A stretch of DNA of 64,000 nucleotides, from the NCBI GenBank assembly GCA_013216135.1, contig JABSOS010000005.1:1-64000 (forward strand). Reading direction: 5' to 3'. Source of the stretch: Candidatus Caenarcanales bacterium. Its GTDB lineage: Bacteria; Cyanobacteriota; Vampirovibrionia; LMEP-6097. Position numbers and translations under genes: made by a program. Of the stretch, positions 1 to 7,572 are shown one piece after another. Numbering within the stretch: the stretch's first letter is position 1; each line of letters opens with the position of its first letter. The notes beneath the pieces are model-generated. The model did no database searches. It was not told the origin of the DNA and saw only the letters and a program-made list of their open reading frames with translations.

Positions 1-32
1 TAGCTTATATTTTGATAATTTACTGTATTTAA

Positions 33-530
33 GCATATTCCAGACTAGTTAGATTTATTTTAACTGGTCTAGAGCCTCATTATTTAGCTAGTTCTAAATA
101 TTTTAAAGATCAGCATAATTTTAGAACAAAGGTTCCTTTAAATTTTGAGAATTGTAGTGAGATACTTGAACAATCTGATTTCTTGATTAAGAACCGTATC
201 CATTTTGATAATGCTTTAGCAGTGGGAGCTACAATATTAATTTTAAATACTGAGTGCCCACGTAATTTAAATAGGCATGCTTACTACAGTTATATTTTAT
301 TAAAAGATAGGGAAGCGACAAAAAAATATTACAGTATGGCTGCCACTCAGGGAAATACTAATGCCATGATTAATTTAGCTCGTTCATATTATTATGGATT
401 ATTTACTGAATCAGATTATGGTAAAGCAATTTACTGGTATAAAAAGTCACTTGCAGATAAGAAGCTTGCGAAGAATTTATCTATAAAGAAAAAGATTAAA
501 TTGATTGAAAAAGAAATTGTGGGAATATAA
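33..530 (+). CDS. Sel1/TPR-like repeat protein, 5' end broken or cut by the window edge
   Basis: The C-terminal part carries a Sel1/TPR-like helical pair: YSMAATQGNTNAMINLARSY followed by YGKAIYWYKKSLADKK. Such repeats are protein-interaction scaffolds. The frame is open from 33 with protein-like sequence, but no ATG precedes the TTG at 183, which has no clear promoter or ribosome binding site. A second frame is open from base 2 to 49 and reads like the preceding part of a protein, so a one-base frameshift near 33-49 is possible. The gene may therefore be a pseudogene or a 5'-partial gene. A larger Sel1 gene lies at 3569-4303 on the other strand, and the two flank the sulfur operon. Family call moderate, gene structure uncertain. 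Confidence 0.5.
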   Translation, partial: AYSRLVRFILTGLEPHYLASSKYFKDQHNFRTKVPLNFENCSEILEQSDFLIKNRIHFDNALAVGATILILNTECPRNLNRHAYYSYILLKDREATKKYYSMAATQGNTNAMINLARSYYYGLFTESDYGKAIYWYKKSLADKKLAKNLSIKKKIKLIEKEIVGI

Positions 531-540
531 ACTTAATAAA

Positions 541-1146
541 TCAAAGAGGTTTCTTTAGTTCTGCTTCTTGTTTTTCAAAGCTTTTTAACTTTTTGTATAT
601 TTGATCTGCAACTTCTGCAAACTCATCAGTACCATATTGAATGATAATCTCAAGATTGTTATAGATTTGTTCTTTTTTTTCAGGGTGTGAAAACTTACCC
701 CAGGGATTATTTCTGATTGATCCAGCATCTATTTCTGCTGTGAAGCTAATGTTTTCATACACCTCCAATGCATTCATAAAGTCTTGATGTATAGTAGGCA
801 ATAATTTATCTAATTGAGGTATTAACTTTTTTTTGTTTTCAACATTTAAAATTATTTGTGCCCAAGCGTAACTTAGTAAACCTGCCCCAGATAACATGGG
901 GATCCCAACAGCAAGCATTTGATTAATATCTTCTGCGTTAATAACTTTTTCAGTTTTTTGTTTTTTGTTAGTTGTTTTTGGGGGATTGTGGTGTTGAGAT
1001 TTTAAGAGATCTTTTTCAAGTAAACTAAGACTAAGGAAAAAAGCGCCTGGTAAGAATGTTTTAATTGCTTCTCTGCGTGTTTTAAGCCCTATGGCTGTAT
1101 CCGGATGGATAGGAGCCTTAGACCCTACAGGTATTCTATTATTCAT
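541..1146 (-). CDS. hypothetical protein, 201 aa, possible Tat-like N-terminus
   Basis: I do not recognise this protein. Residues about 23-45 hold a twin arginine followed by a hydrophobic stretch (TRREAIKTFLPGAFFLSLSL), which resembles a Tat signal but lies some way from the N-terminus. A second hydrophobic segment lies near residues 78-100 (MLAVGIPMLSGAGLLSYAWA). The C-terminal half is charged and helical. The ATG is supported by a -10 box TAAAAT ending 7 bases upstream. It converges with the Sel1 fragment on the left and is 50 bases downstream of the cysH stop. It could be exported or membrane-anchored; function unknown. Confidence 0.6.
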   Translation of the reverse strand: MNNRIPVGSKAPIHPDTAIGLKTRREAIKTFLPGAFFLSLSLLEKDLLKSQHHNPPKTTNKKQKTEKVINAEDINQMLAVGIPMLSGAGLLSYAWAQIILNVENKKKLIPQLDKLLPTIHQDFMNALEVYENISFTAEIDAGSIRNNPWGKFSHPEKKEQIYNNLEIIIQYGTDEFAEVADQIYKKLKSFEKQEAELKKPL

Positions 1147-1153
1147 ATTTTAG

Positions 1154-1159
1154 ATTTTA
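1154..1159 (-). promoter_or_regulatory. -10 box (TAAAAT) for the 1146 gene, leaderless spacing
   Basis: TAAAAT on the minus strand ends 7 bases before the ATG at 1146. No Shine-Dalgarno sequence is present. Transcription would start at about the A of ATG. Confidence 0.5.
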
Positions 1160-1196
1160 ATACTTGGGCTTCTAGATAATAGCTTGATACTGTTTG

Positions 1197-1958
1197 TTAA
1201 ATTACAAATTCCCCACCCTGTTCAGTTTCATGATCTTGAATATGAAGACCACACTCGATCTTATCTTTTCCTGCCCAGCGGGATGCTGCTCTATTGGAGC
1301 CATGAGAAGTACAAGGTTCACAGCCTATACTTTCATAACCTTGGTCTAGAAGTGGATTATACGGAACTTGATTTTCATGGATATATTTCCAAATATCAGA
1401 CTTAGTCCATTTTATAAGTGGGTTAATTTTTCCTAATTTAAACTTATTATCGAACTCAAATGCTTTGGCTTTAGCTCTATGTTCTGTCTGCTCGCGGCGA
1501 ATAGAAGTAATCCAGGCAAGTTTATCACTCAGTAATTCTGCTAGAGGAACTAATTTCCTCATAAAACAACAATCATCAGGTTTAGTAGAAAATAAATCCT
1601 TGCCGTATTTTTCATCTTGCTTCTCTACTGAAAGAGCAGGCTGTTTTAAAAAAATCTCAAAATTATATTTTTCTTCTAATTTTTCTTTTAGCTCTAAAGT
1701 TTCTTTGAATTGATAACCAGTGTCTAAGTTTGCAATTGAAAAAGAATTTTTTTCAATTCTCTTTTCTGCTACTAGTTTATGAAGCATCGCTATTAATACA
1801 CAACCTTCTGGTCCAAAGGCTGTAAGAAAAAGGATTTTTCCTTTATGGCTTAATTCATTTAATGCATGCACTAGAATCTCTTCTGTAGAAGCTGCTTCAA
1901 ACTCTGCACCTAATTCAGTCCAATTTATCTCTTCAGGTTTAGTAATAGTTTCTGGCAT
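1197..1958 (-). CDS. cysH: phosphoadenosine/adenosine phosphosulfate reductase, 4Fe-4S type
   Basis: The enzyme reduces activated sulfate (APS or PAPS) to sulfite in assimilatory sulfate reduction. The protein has the PAPS-reductase fold: LFLTAFGPEGCVLIAMLHKL in the nucleotide-binding region near residues 43-62, SIRREQTEHRA, and the catalytic ECGLH near the C-terminus. It also has the paired cysteines DDCC and CEPC, which bind a 4Fe-4S cluster in plant-type and bacterial APS reductases, so APS may be the true substrate. Its ATG overlaps the stop of the upstream sulfite reductase gene (TAATG), so the two are translationally coupled and the product sulfite passes to the neighbour's enzyme. Length of 253 aa is normal. 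Confidence 0.9.
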   Translation of the reverse strand: MPETITKPEEINWTELGAEFEAASTEEILVHALNELSHKGKILFLTAFGPEGCVLIAMLHKLVAEKRIEKNSFSIANLDTGYQFKETLELKEKLEEKYNFEIFLKQPALSVEKQDEKYGKDLFSTKPDDCCFMRKLVPLAELLSDKLAWITSIRREQTEHRAKAKAFEFDNKFKLGKINPLIKWTKSDIWKYIHENQVPYNPLLDQGYESIGCEPCTSHGSNRAASRWAGKDKIECGLHIQDHETEQGGEFVI

Positions 1959-3553
1959 TACTGGATAGCTGCCTCAATTCTCTCTAAGCCAAGCCTATCA
2001 ACAAAGTGTCTAAATAGTTCATCTTCAGACTTATTCTCTTTATAAAAACTAAAAAGCTTCTTTAGGGTCATATGAATATCTTTATGAAGGTAACGGTTTT
2101 TTAAAGCTTGCCCGAATTGTGCTTCATCGCCGAGTCTACCACCAAGAGTAATTCTAAAAGCATCTTCCATTTCCCCAGCTTCATTTCTGAGCTTGGCTCC
2201 GACTAAACCTATGTCAGCGATAGAATACTGCGCGCAGTTATTAGGGCAGCCAGTTACTGAAACCATAAGGTCTTCTGAGAATTCAGGAAATTCAGCGTCG
2301 AGATAATCGAATAAGTCTTTCGCTCTAGCTTTAGTTTCTACTATGGCTAAATTACAGTATTCTGTTCCAGTACAAGCTACACCTAGATTTGTGAATGGTG
2401 AAAACTCTGTCTTCAAGTTATACTCAGCAGCCTTTGCTTTGCAGGCATCTATTTTATCTGCTGGAATATTTACTATGATTAGGTTCTGTTTATTTGTGGT
2501 TCTGATTTCAGAAGTAGTGCTGAATTCTTCAGCGAGTTTAGCTACGTTCGTGAAGTCAGGGTTACGTGCACGTCCACTAATAAAAGCTATGCCTAAAGCA
2601 TAGTTACCATTCTTTAATTTAGTTACCCCTAAATGGTCGTGGTGACTATCAGCTGGACTCGGAAAGTATTCTTTAGCACAAGTTTCCATAGTTCTAATTT
2701 CTGGAACTCTAGTAAGTTCATAACCTAAAACTTTTTCAGTTTCTGCTAGAAATTTTTCTACACCCCAGTCTTCTACTAGAAATTTAATTCTAGCTTTCTG
2801 TCTTTTATCTCTAAAACCATTATCACGGTAAACAGCTGTTACTGCTAAAACTACATCTTTAGCTTGCTCACGTGTAACGAAGACAGGAAAGTTTTTAGCG
2901 ATCATAGGTTTAGTACTCAGTCCACCACCTACTTTTAAGGTATAACCGAGTTCACCTGTTTTCGGGTGCTTAACCCCCACTAGGGAAACACAGTTAATAT
3001 CAGGCTGTGAGCACCAGTGTGAGCAGCCAGTTACTGACATTTTATATTTTCTAGGAAGGTTAGAATACTCACGATTACGATTCAATTCTTCATCAATCTC
3101 TTTTAACTCTGGACTAGCATCAAAGTGTTCATCTGCTATCAGACCTGCAAGCGGGCAGCCAGTAATGTTTCTTGCGATATCACCACAACCACCATAGACA
3201 TCCATGCCTACTTCTTTTAATTCTTTTACTATTGTTGGGATATTTTCAATTCTAAGCCAGTGAACTTGTACTGCTTGACGAGTAGTGATGTCACAAACAC
3301 CATCTGAGAAACGATTTGCAAGGTCTTGTAATTTGAAAGTTTGCTGTGCATTCAGCTGCCCACCTGGGATTTTTATACGCATCATATAGTAACCGTCTTC
3401 TTTCGGTTTCTGTGCATATATTCCAAACCATTTAAATAAAGGGACTAGCTCTTGATTAACAGCTGAAAAACCAACTTTAGATGCTTCAAAAATATGATTC
3501 CACACATCCAAGCCATCAGTTTCTTTTTTTAAGTCTTCGATAGCATTTGCCAT
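1958..3553 (-). CDS. sir: ferredoxin-dependent sulfite (or nitrite) reductase
   Basis: This siroheme enzyme performs a six-electron reduction of sulfite to sulfide or of nitrite to ammonia. The siroheme/4Fe-4S ligand motifs are present as CTGTEYC (C-x5-C, near residue 395) and CPNNC (C-x3-C, near residue 437). The two duplicated ferrodoxin-like and siroheme domains of the NirA/Sir family fill its 531 residues. By sequence it resembles cyanobacterial NirA, but coupling to cysH argues for sulfite as substrate. No separate flavoprotein subunit lies nearby, which fits ferredoxin as donor. The ATG is preceded by TATAAT ending 6 bases upstream, the head of a two-gene operon. Confidence 0.88.
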   Translation of the reverse strand: MANAIEDLKKETDGLDVWNHIFEASKVGFSAVNQELVPLFKWFGIYAQKPKEDGYYMMRIKIPGGQLNAQQTFKLQDLANRFSDGVCDITTRQAVQVHWLRIENIPTIVKELKEVGMDVYGGCGDIARNITGCPLAGLIADEHFDASPELKEIDEELNRNREYSNLPRKYKMSVTGCSHWCSQPDINCVSLVGVKHPKTGELGYTLKVGGGLSTKPMIAKNFPVFVTREQAKDVVLAVTAVYRDNGFRDKRQKARIKFLVEDWGVEKFLAETEKVLGYELTRVPEIRTMETCAKEYFPSPADSHHDHLGVTKLKNGNYALGIAFISGRARNPDFTNVAKLAEEFSTTSEIRTTNKQNLIIVNIPADKIDACKAKAAEYNLKTEFSPFTNLGVACTGTEYCNLAIVETKARAKDLFDYLDAEFPEFSEDLMVSVTGCPNNCAQYSIADIGLVGAKLRNEAGEMEDAFRITLGGRLGDEAQFGQALKNRYLHKDIHMTLKKLFSFYKENKSEDELFRHFVDRLGLERIEAAIQ

Positions 3554-3559
3554 GGCTAT

Positions 3560-3565
3560 ATTATA
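3560..3565 (-). promoter_or_regulatory. -10 box (TATAAT) for the sulfite reductase operon, leaderless
   Basis: A perfect TATAAT on the minus strand ends 6 bases before the ATG at 3553, with no Shine-Dalgarno sequence between. It lies only 3-9 bases downstream of the stop codon of the 3569-4303 gene. Confidence 0.65.
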
Positions 3566-3568
3566 GCT

Positions 3569-4303
3569 TTATTTTTTTGCAGGCTTCTTTTTCATTTTCT
3601 TAGCTAAAGCAGCTGCTTCTTTTTTCTTCTTAGCAGCTTCAGCTGCAAGCCGAGCAAGTTCTTTAGCTTTCTCTTCAGCCATAAAGCGTTTTATCGCTTC
3701 ACCACTTTTAATATCGGTATCTAGTGTTTGAGCTTGATTTTGAAGTTTAATAAGTTGAGCTGATTTAAAGTTAATTTCAAGAGTATCTCTGATTCTAATT
3801 GCATCTTTATGCTCGTTACTTGCAGCAATTAATGCCCAAATATAGGCTTGTTCAATATTTCTATCTAAGCCTCGCCCTGCTGAGAGCATATCTGCGAGGT
3901 TGAATTGGGCGTGAGCGTAATCTTTAAGGGCTGATCTGGTGTACCAGTAATAGGCTCTAGCGTAGTTTTGAACAACTCCTTTCCCCTCATCTAACATTTG
4001 CCCTAATTTATTTTCTGCTTCGGCGTAAGATTGTTCAGCTGCTTTAAAGTACCATTCATAGGCTTTTTTATAATTACGAGGGGTTTCTAAACCTTCATAA
4101 TAGATTTTTCCCATAAAGTATTCAGCCATGGGGTCACCTGACCTCGCGTACTTCTCTGTACAGCTTAGTAGGTTTTCATAGAGTTTCTTTTTATAGATTT
4201 TATAGCAGTGGCTTCTTTTGAAGCTAGTATAGGCGTGGCTAGTGAGTGAGATATTTAATAAAAAACCAGTTAATAGTATGATTCTTAATATCTTACTTGC
4301 CAT
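3569..4303 (-). CDS. secreted Sel1-repeat protein
   Basis: An N-terminal signal peptide (residues 1-24, IILLTGFLLNISLTSHA) targets the protein for export. Residues about 55-165 hold at least three Sel1 repeats, for example AEYFMGKIYYEGLETPRNYK, AENKLGQMLDEGKGVVQNYA and AQFNLADMLSAGRGLDRNIE, which form a helical solenoid for protein binding. The C-terminal 35 residues are a lysine/alanine tail. The ATG follows a TATGAT box at 9 bases. It lies directly upstream of the sulfite reductase gene on the same strand, but that gene has its own promoter, so co-function is not implied. The specific partner is unknown. Confidence 0.8.
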   Translation of the reverse strand: MASKILRIILLTGFLLNISLTSHAYTSFKRSHCYKIYKKKLYENLLSCTEKYARSGDPMAEYFMGKIYYEGLETPRNYKKAYEWYFKAAEQSYAEAENKLGQMLDEGKGVVQNYARAYYWYTRSALKDYAHAQFNLADMLSAGRGLDRNIEQAYIWALIAASNEHKDAIRIRDTLEINFKSAQLIKLQNQAQTLDTDIKSGEAIKRFMAEEKAKELARLAAEAAKKKKEAAALAKKMKKKPAKK

Positions 4304-4312
4304 ATATAATTA

Positions 4313-4318
4313 ATCATA
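4313..4318 (-). promoter_or_regulatory. -10 box (TATGAT) for the Sel1 gene
   Basis: TATGAT on the minus strand ends 9 bases before the ATG at 4303. The predicted 5' leader is 0-3 bases. Confidence 0.45.
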
Positions 4319-4416
4319 CCCAGTTAACGTGTAAAGATGAAAAATCAAATTGCTTTTAAATTCTTTCTTTTGAATTTATGATTTTTTATATTTTCACGTC
4401 ATATTTGAAAATCACA

Positions 4417-4425
4417 TGTTAAGAT
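4417..4425 (+). promoter_or_regulatory. extended -10 (TGn-TAAGAT) for the PP2C-like gene, leaderless
   Basis: TG, one base, then TAAGAT, ending 7 bases before the ATG at 4433. No Shine-Dalgarno sequence. Part of a 129-base divergent intergenic region. Confidence 0.5.
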
Positions 4426-4432
4426 AATCCGC

Positions 4433-5845
4433 ATGGTTGGAATTCCTAAAGACCCTACTCAATCGGCTAACTATAACCAAAAGATAGATCAAGTTAAAGC
4501 CCCAAGTGAGCCACCTAATAAGAAAGATAATAAGTACGTTGCTGACGTGAATCCTGATTACCAAGCAGTAAGTTTAAAAACTTATAAATCTTTAGACCAT
4601 AAAGAATTACCTTCAGTAACTATTTCAAGTAACTATGGTGATAATACGTACCAAGTGAAAGAGTATAGGCAGGATAATGGTAGGGTATTCTCAACTATAT
4701 CTAAAGACGGTGAAAAGACAGAAGATGTAAGGGATGTGTTTGATATTGCTCCCGGAGGAACTGATGGTCTTAGACCTGTAGCTTTTCTGATGGATGTAAG
4801 TAGCTCAGCTTACCCAGCTGTTGCTGAAATTTTAAAAGAGTTTCCGAAAAAAATTAATGAGCTTGTAATTCAAATTAACAATTTACCTGAGACTGATTAC
4901 AAGCAGACGGTTGAAAACCTAAAAGCTAAATTGCCTAGGGATAATAAGGATTTTCTTTCAGATGAGGGTAGTCCTACTTTTACGGTGAAACTTGCTTTAG
5001 TTGAAGCCTTAGATTCTTTGGCAAAAACTAGCCAGGCAAATGTTATTAATGACTTTGAAAGAGAAGCTGCTGCAACAATGGCTACAGTTTTAGAAGATGA
5101 TAATAATTATTATTTAGTGAGTATAGGTGATACTAGAATTGCTGTTGAAGAAACTGGCGGGGTTAATAAAGAAAAAAGTATTATCAATCCTGAAAACAAA
5201 ACACCTTTTGCATCATTTGGTAATGATAAAAAAGGTAATTATATTAGTATCTCTAGTGATGCAAAATTTGAAATTCCTAAGAATCTTAAATTTATTACTG
5301 TGCCTAAATCAGAGTTGACCACTGACGCAAAAATTTTATTAGCGACGGATGGAGCATATGCAGATAATTCAGATGATTTAAGTAAAGTTACAGATTTCAA
5401 TGAATTAAGTAAGCTCGAGGAGAATTCCATATTAGATTCACATAGAGCTGTTTTGATGAAGCTTGATAATACTAAGAATGAGCTTCGTTTAAATGAGTTT
5501 GATTTTAGTGCTGATAAATTAGAAGATCATAGAGATATTTTACTTTTATTAAAAGATCTTCAAGGTCTTAAGTTTAATGTAAATAATCTTGATGAGAGTA
5601 TGAATAACTTTTTTGAGAAGAAAGATGTAATGCTAAATGAACTTAAACAAGCTAAATATGCTGATGTAAATTTAGCTAAAGCAATTGTTAAACGTGATAA
5701 TGATTTTGTTCTTATGCGAGATGAGGATGGTATGCCTGAATCAATGATTTATGATGATTATCGTAATTTTATATCATCTTTAGTTGAAGATATGAAGTCA
5801 TTATTAAAAGACGACACTACCGTAATAAGCTTTAACGCTAAGTAA
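4433..5845 (+). CDS. PP2C-like (PPM family) protein with altered metal site
   Basis: The protein has the order of PP2C phosphatase motifs: a strand ending in FLMDVSSSAY near residue 121, YYLVSIGDTRIAV near 225-237, LLATDGAYADNSDD near 300-313, and DDTTVISF at the C-terminus near 460. In active PPM enzymes the first motif reads DGxGG and supplies the metal-bridging aspartate plus glycines; here only the Asp remains. The DG and DD acidic residues of later motifs are kept. About 90 residues precede the domain, rich in Pro, Lys and Asn, and a long helical insert (about 330-440) lies before the last motif. It may be a weak phosphatase, a pseudophosphatase or a secreted effector-like protein. It stands alone, divergent from the Sel1 gene. 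Confidence 0.55.
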   Translation: MVGIPKDPTQSANYNQKIDQVKAPSEPPNKKDNKYVADVNPDYQAVSLKTYKSLDHKELPSVTISSNYGDNTYQVKEYRQDNGRVFSTISKDGEKTEDVRDVFDIAPGGTDGLRPVAFLMDVSSSAYPAVAEILKEFPKKINELVIQINNLPETDYKQTVENLKAKLPRDNKDFLSDEGSPTFTVKLALVEALDSLAKTSQANVINDFEREAAATMATVLEDDNNYYLVSIGDTRIAVEETGGVNKEKSIINPENKTPFASFGNDKKGNYISISSDAKFEIPKNLKFITVPKSELTTDAKILLATDGAYADNSDDLSKVTDFNELSKLEENSILDSHRAVLMKLDNTKNELRLNEFDFSADKLEDHRDILLLLKDLQGLKFNVNNLDESMNNFFEKKDVMLNELKQAKYADVNLAKAIVKRDNDFVLMRDEDGMPESMIYDDYRNFISSLVEDMKSLLKDDTTVISFNAK

Positions 5846-5897
5846 AGCACTTTTTAAAAGCACATTATCCTTATTAATAAAGAGACCTACGATCGTA

Positions 5898-6722
5898 CTA
5901 ATTCCTAGGCACTAACCTAAAAGCAAGCCAAGTAAAAAACAAAATAATTAAAAACAGCACCCAAGCAAGTGCACTTGCATAGCCCATCTCGAAATCTTCA
6001 AAGGCTTTCTGGTAAATATACAGCGAGTAAAATAATGTAGAATTCTTAGGTCCACCAGAAGTCATAACATAAGCTGGGACGAAGTACTGGAAGACTTGAA
6101 TAATACCGATAACGACATTAAATAAAATCACTGGACTAAGTGAAGGTAATGTTATATGCCAGAGTTTTTGTAAATCACTGGCTGTATCTATATCAGCAGC
6201 TTCATATAGAGACTGTGGGATATTCTGTAAACCTGCTAAATAAATAAGCATTGGGTTTCCAAGTGACCACATACTGATAATTATTAATGCTGGCAATGCT
6301 AAATTCGCGTCTGAGAGCATGCTTGGTTCGTGTAACTTTTTGAATATCCAAATCCAAGTCACACTGGAAGCGACTAAAGGTACTACAGTCGGGATATAGA
6401 GTAGAGTTCTAAAAATACTTCTGCCTTTAATATCAGTATTTAAAAGCAGCGCAAATAAAATTGCAAGGAAAGTTCCTATACCTAAATTAAAAAATGCAAA
6501 AGTAAAAGTTACTTTTAAAGAAGCGTAAAGACTAGGGTCACTGATTAATCTAGTGTAATTTTCAAAACCAATATTCTCAGGCATATTTAAGCCATCAAAA
6601 TTAGTAAATGATAAATAGAAACTAGCTAAAAGTGGTCCTAGAAAAAGACATAGGTAACCTATAAGCCAAGGCGCTATAAATGGTAAAAAAGAAAATTCTT
6701 TTAATTTCTTAGGAAGCTGCAT
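5898..6722 (-). CDS. carbohydrate ABC transporter permease (MalF/UgpA-type)
   Basis: This is an inner-membrane permease of a binding-protein-dependent sugar importer (CUT1 class). Six hydrophobic segments are visible, from FIAPWLIGYLCLFLGPLLAS at the N-terminus to ALAWVLFLIILFFTWLAF at the end. The EAA loop that docks the ATPase is present near residue 190 (EAADIDTASDLQKLWHITLP), with Thr where the usual consensus has Gly. The gene overlaps the 3' end of sdhB by 14 bases, so it is probably translated from the sdhB transcript. No partner permease or binding protein is adjacent; a CUT1-type ATPase lies far away at 52904-54052 and could serve it. Confidence 0.85.
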   Translation of the reverse strand: MQLPKKLKEFSFLPFIAPWLIGYLCLFLGPLLASFYLSFTNFDGLNMPENIGFENYTRLISDPSLYASLKVTFTFAFFNLGIGTFLAILFALLLNTDIKGRSIFRTLLYIPTVVPLVASSVTWIWIFKKLHEPSMLSDANLALPALIIISMWSLGNPMLIYLAGLQNIPQSLYEAADIDTASDLQKLWHITLPSLSPVILFNVVIGIIQVFQYFVPAYVMTSGGPKNSTLFYSLYIYQKAFEDFEMGYASALAWVLFLIILFFTWLAFRLVPRN

Positions 6723-7479
6723 CCATTAACCACTTCTCGATAGTGTAAGTAGTAGCTTCTCTATTCGCTCTAGCGATACTATCAGTAAGTGGGATTTCTT
6801 TAGGACATGCTTGAACACAGTTCTGAGCGTTACCACAGTTGTTAAGACCATTATCGATAAGAGCTTGAGTTCTATCGTCTTTAGTAGATTTACCGTTAGG
6901 GTGACTGTTAAATAAAACTGCTTGAGAGATAGCCTGTGGTCCGATGAAATCTAATTCATTTGTCCACTGAGGGCATGCTTCTAGACAACATCCACAAGTC
7001 ATACATCTACTTAAAACATAATTTCTTTCTTGTTCGTGAGGGTAAACCTTAGGTCCTTCACCCATATCATAAACACCATCAATTTCAATCCAAGCTTTAA
7101 CTTTTTTAAGAGCATTGAACATGTTAGATCTATCAACTACTAAGTCTCTTCTTACTGGAAACTTAGACATAGGTTCTAATTTGATCGGTTGTTGAAGTTT
7201 ATCAACTAAAGCTGTACAAGCTTGTCTAACTTTACCGTTAACGATCATGGTACATGAGCCACAAACTTCTTCTAAACAACCACTTTCAAAAGAAACTGGA
7301 GTGGTTGCTTTACCTTCACAAGTAGTAGGGAATTGTTTAGTCTCCATCAGAAGAGTGGTGACATTCATTCCATCTTGATACGGAACCTCAAAAGTATCAT
7401 AGTATGGCTTTGAATCAGGCTCGTCTTGTCTTTTTACTGTAAATTTAACGGTTTTAGTTTCTTGCATAATATACTTCAA
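6709..7479 (-). CDS. sdhB: succinate dehydrogenase/fumarate reductase iron-sulfur subunit
   Basis: The subunit passes electrons between the flavoprotein and the membrane quinone site. The 2Fe-2S region is CLEEVCGSC near residue 68, and the C-terminal clusters are CMTCGCCLEACP near 159 and CGNAQNCVQACP near 215. The sequence resembles the menaquinone-linked Bacillus type. The first codon is either TTG 7479, which lies 6 bases after an extended -10 TGTTAAAAT as for many leaderless genes here, or ATG 7467, which gives a start closer to family norms. The flavoprotein and membrane subunits are not in the window, which is unusual. A sugar permease gene overlaps its 3' end. Confidence 0.9.
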   Translation of the reverse strand: MKYIMQETKTVKFTVKRQDEPDSKPYYDTFEVPYQDGMNVTTLLMETKQFPTTCEGKATTPVSFESGCLEEVCGSCTMIVNGKVRQACTALVDKLQQPIKLEPMSKFPVRRDLVVDRSNMFNALKKVKAWIEIDGVYDMGEGPKVYPHEQERNYVLSRCMTCGCCLEACPQWTNELDFIGPQAISQAVLFNSHPNGKSTKDDRTQALIDNGLNNCGNAQNCVQACPKEIPLTDSIARANREATTYTIEKWLMDAAS

Positions 7480-7485
7480 TTAGTA

Positions 7486-7494
7486 ATTTTAACA
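7486..7494 (-). promoter_or_regulatory. extended -10 (TGn-TAAAAT) for sdhB
   Basis: Minus-strand TG-T-TAAAAT ends 6 bases before the TTG at 7479 and 18 bases before the ATG at 7467. The spacing favours a leaderless TTG start, or a 12-base leader for the ATG. Confidence 0.5.
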
Positions 7495-7572
7495 TCACTA
7501 ATCCTTATTACATTTATAATTTTCCCTAAAAATATAGCTTTATTCAATGCTATTGCGTTAATATCAGATTTG

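Noticed and set aside
1184-1405. Open frame on the plus strand over the 3' end of cysH
   Set aside because: It is antisense to a clear enzyme gene with normal codon use and has no promoter or homology; coding is on the minus strand.
5846-5897. Terminator between the PP2C-like gene and the permease
   Set aside because: AAGCAC repeats occur around a T/A run but do not form an inverted stem followed by a T-tract.
7426-7572. Upstream extension of smpB by 49 codons
   Set aside because: The extension is hydrophobic, overlaps the sdhB start region in antisense and is absent from SmpB proteins; GTG 7573 or TTG 7570 fits better.
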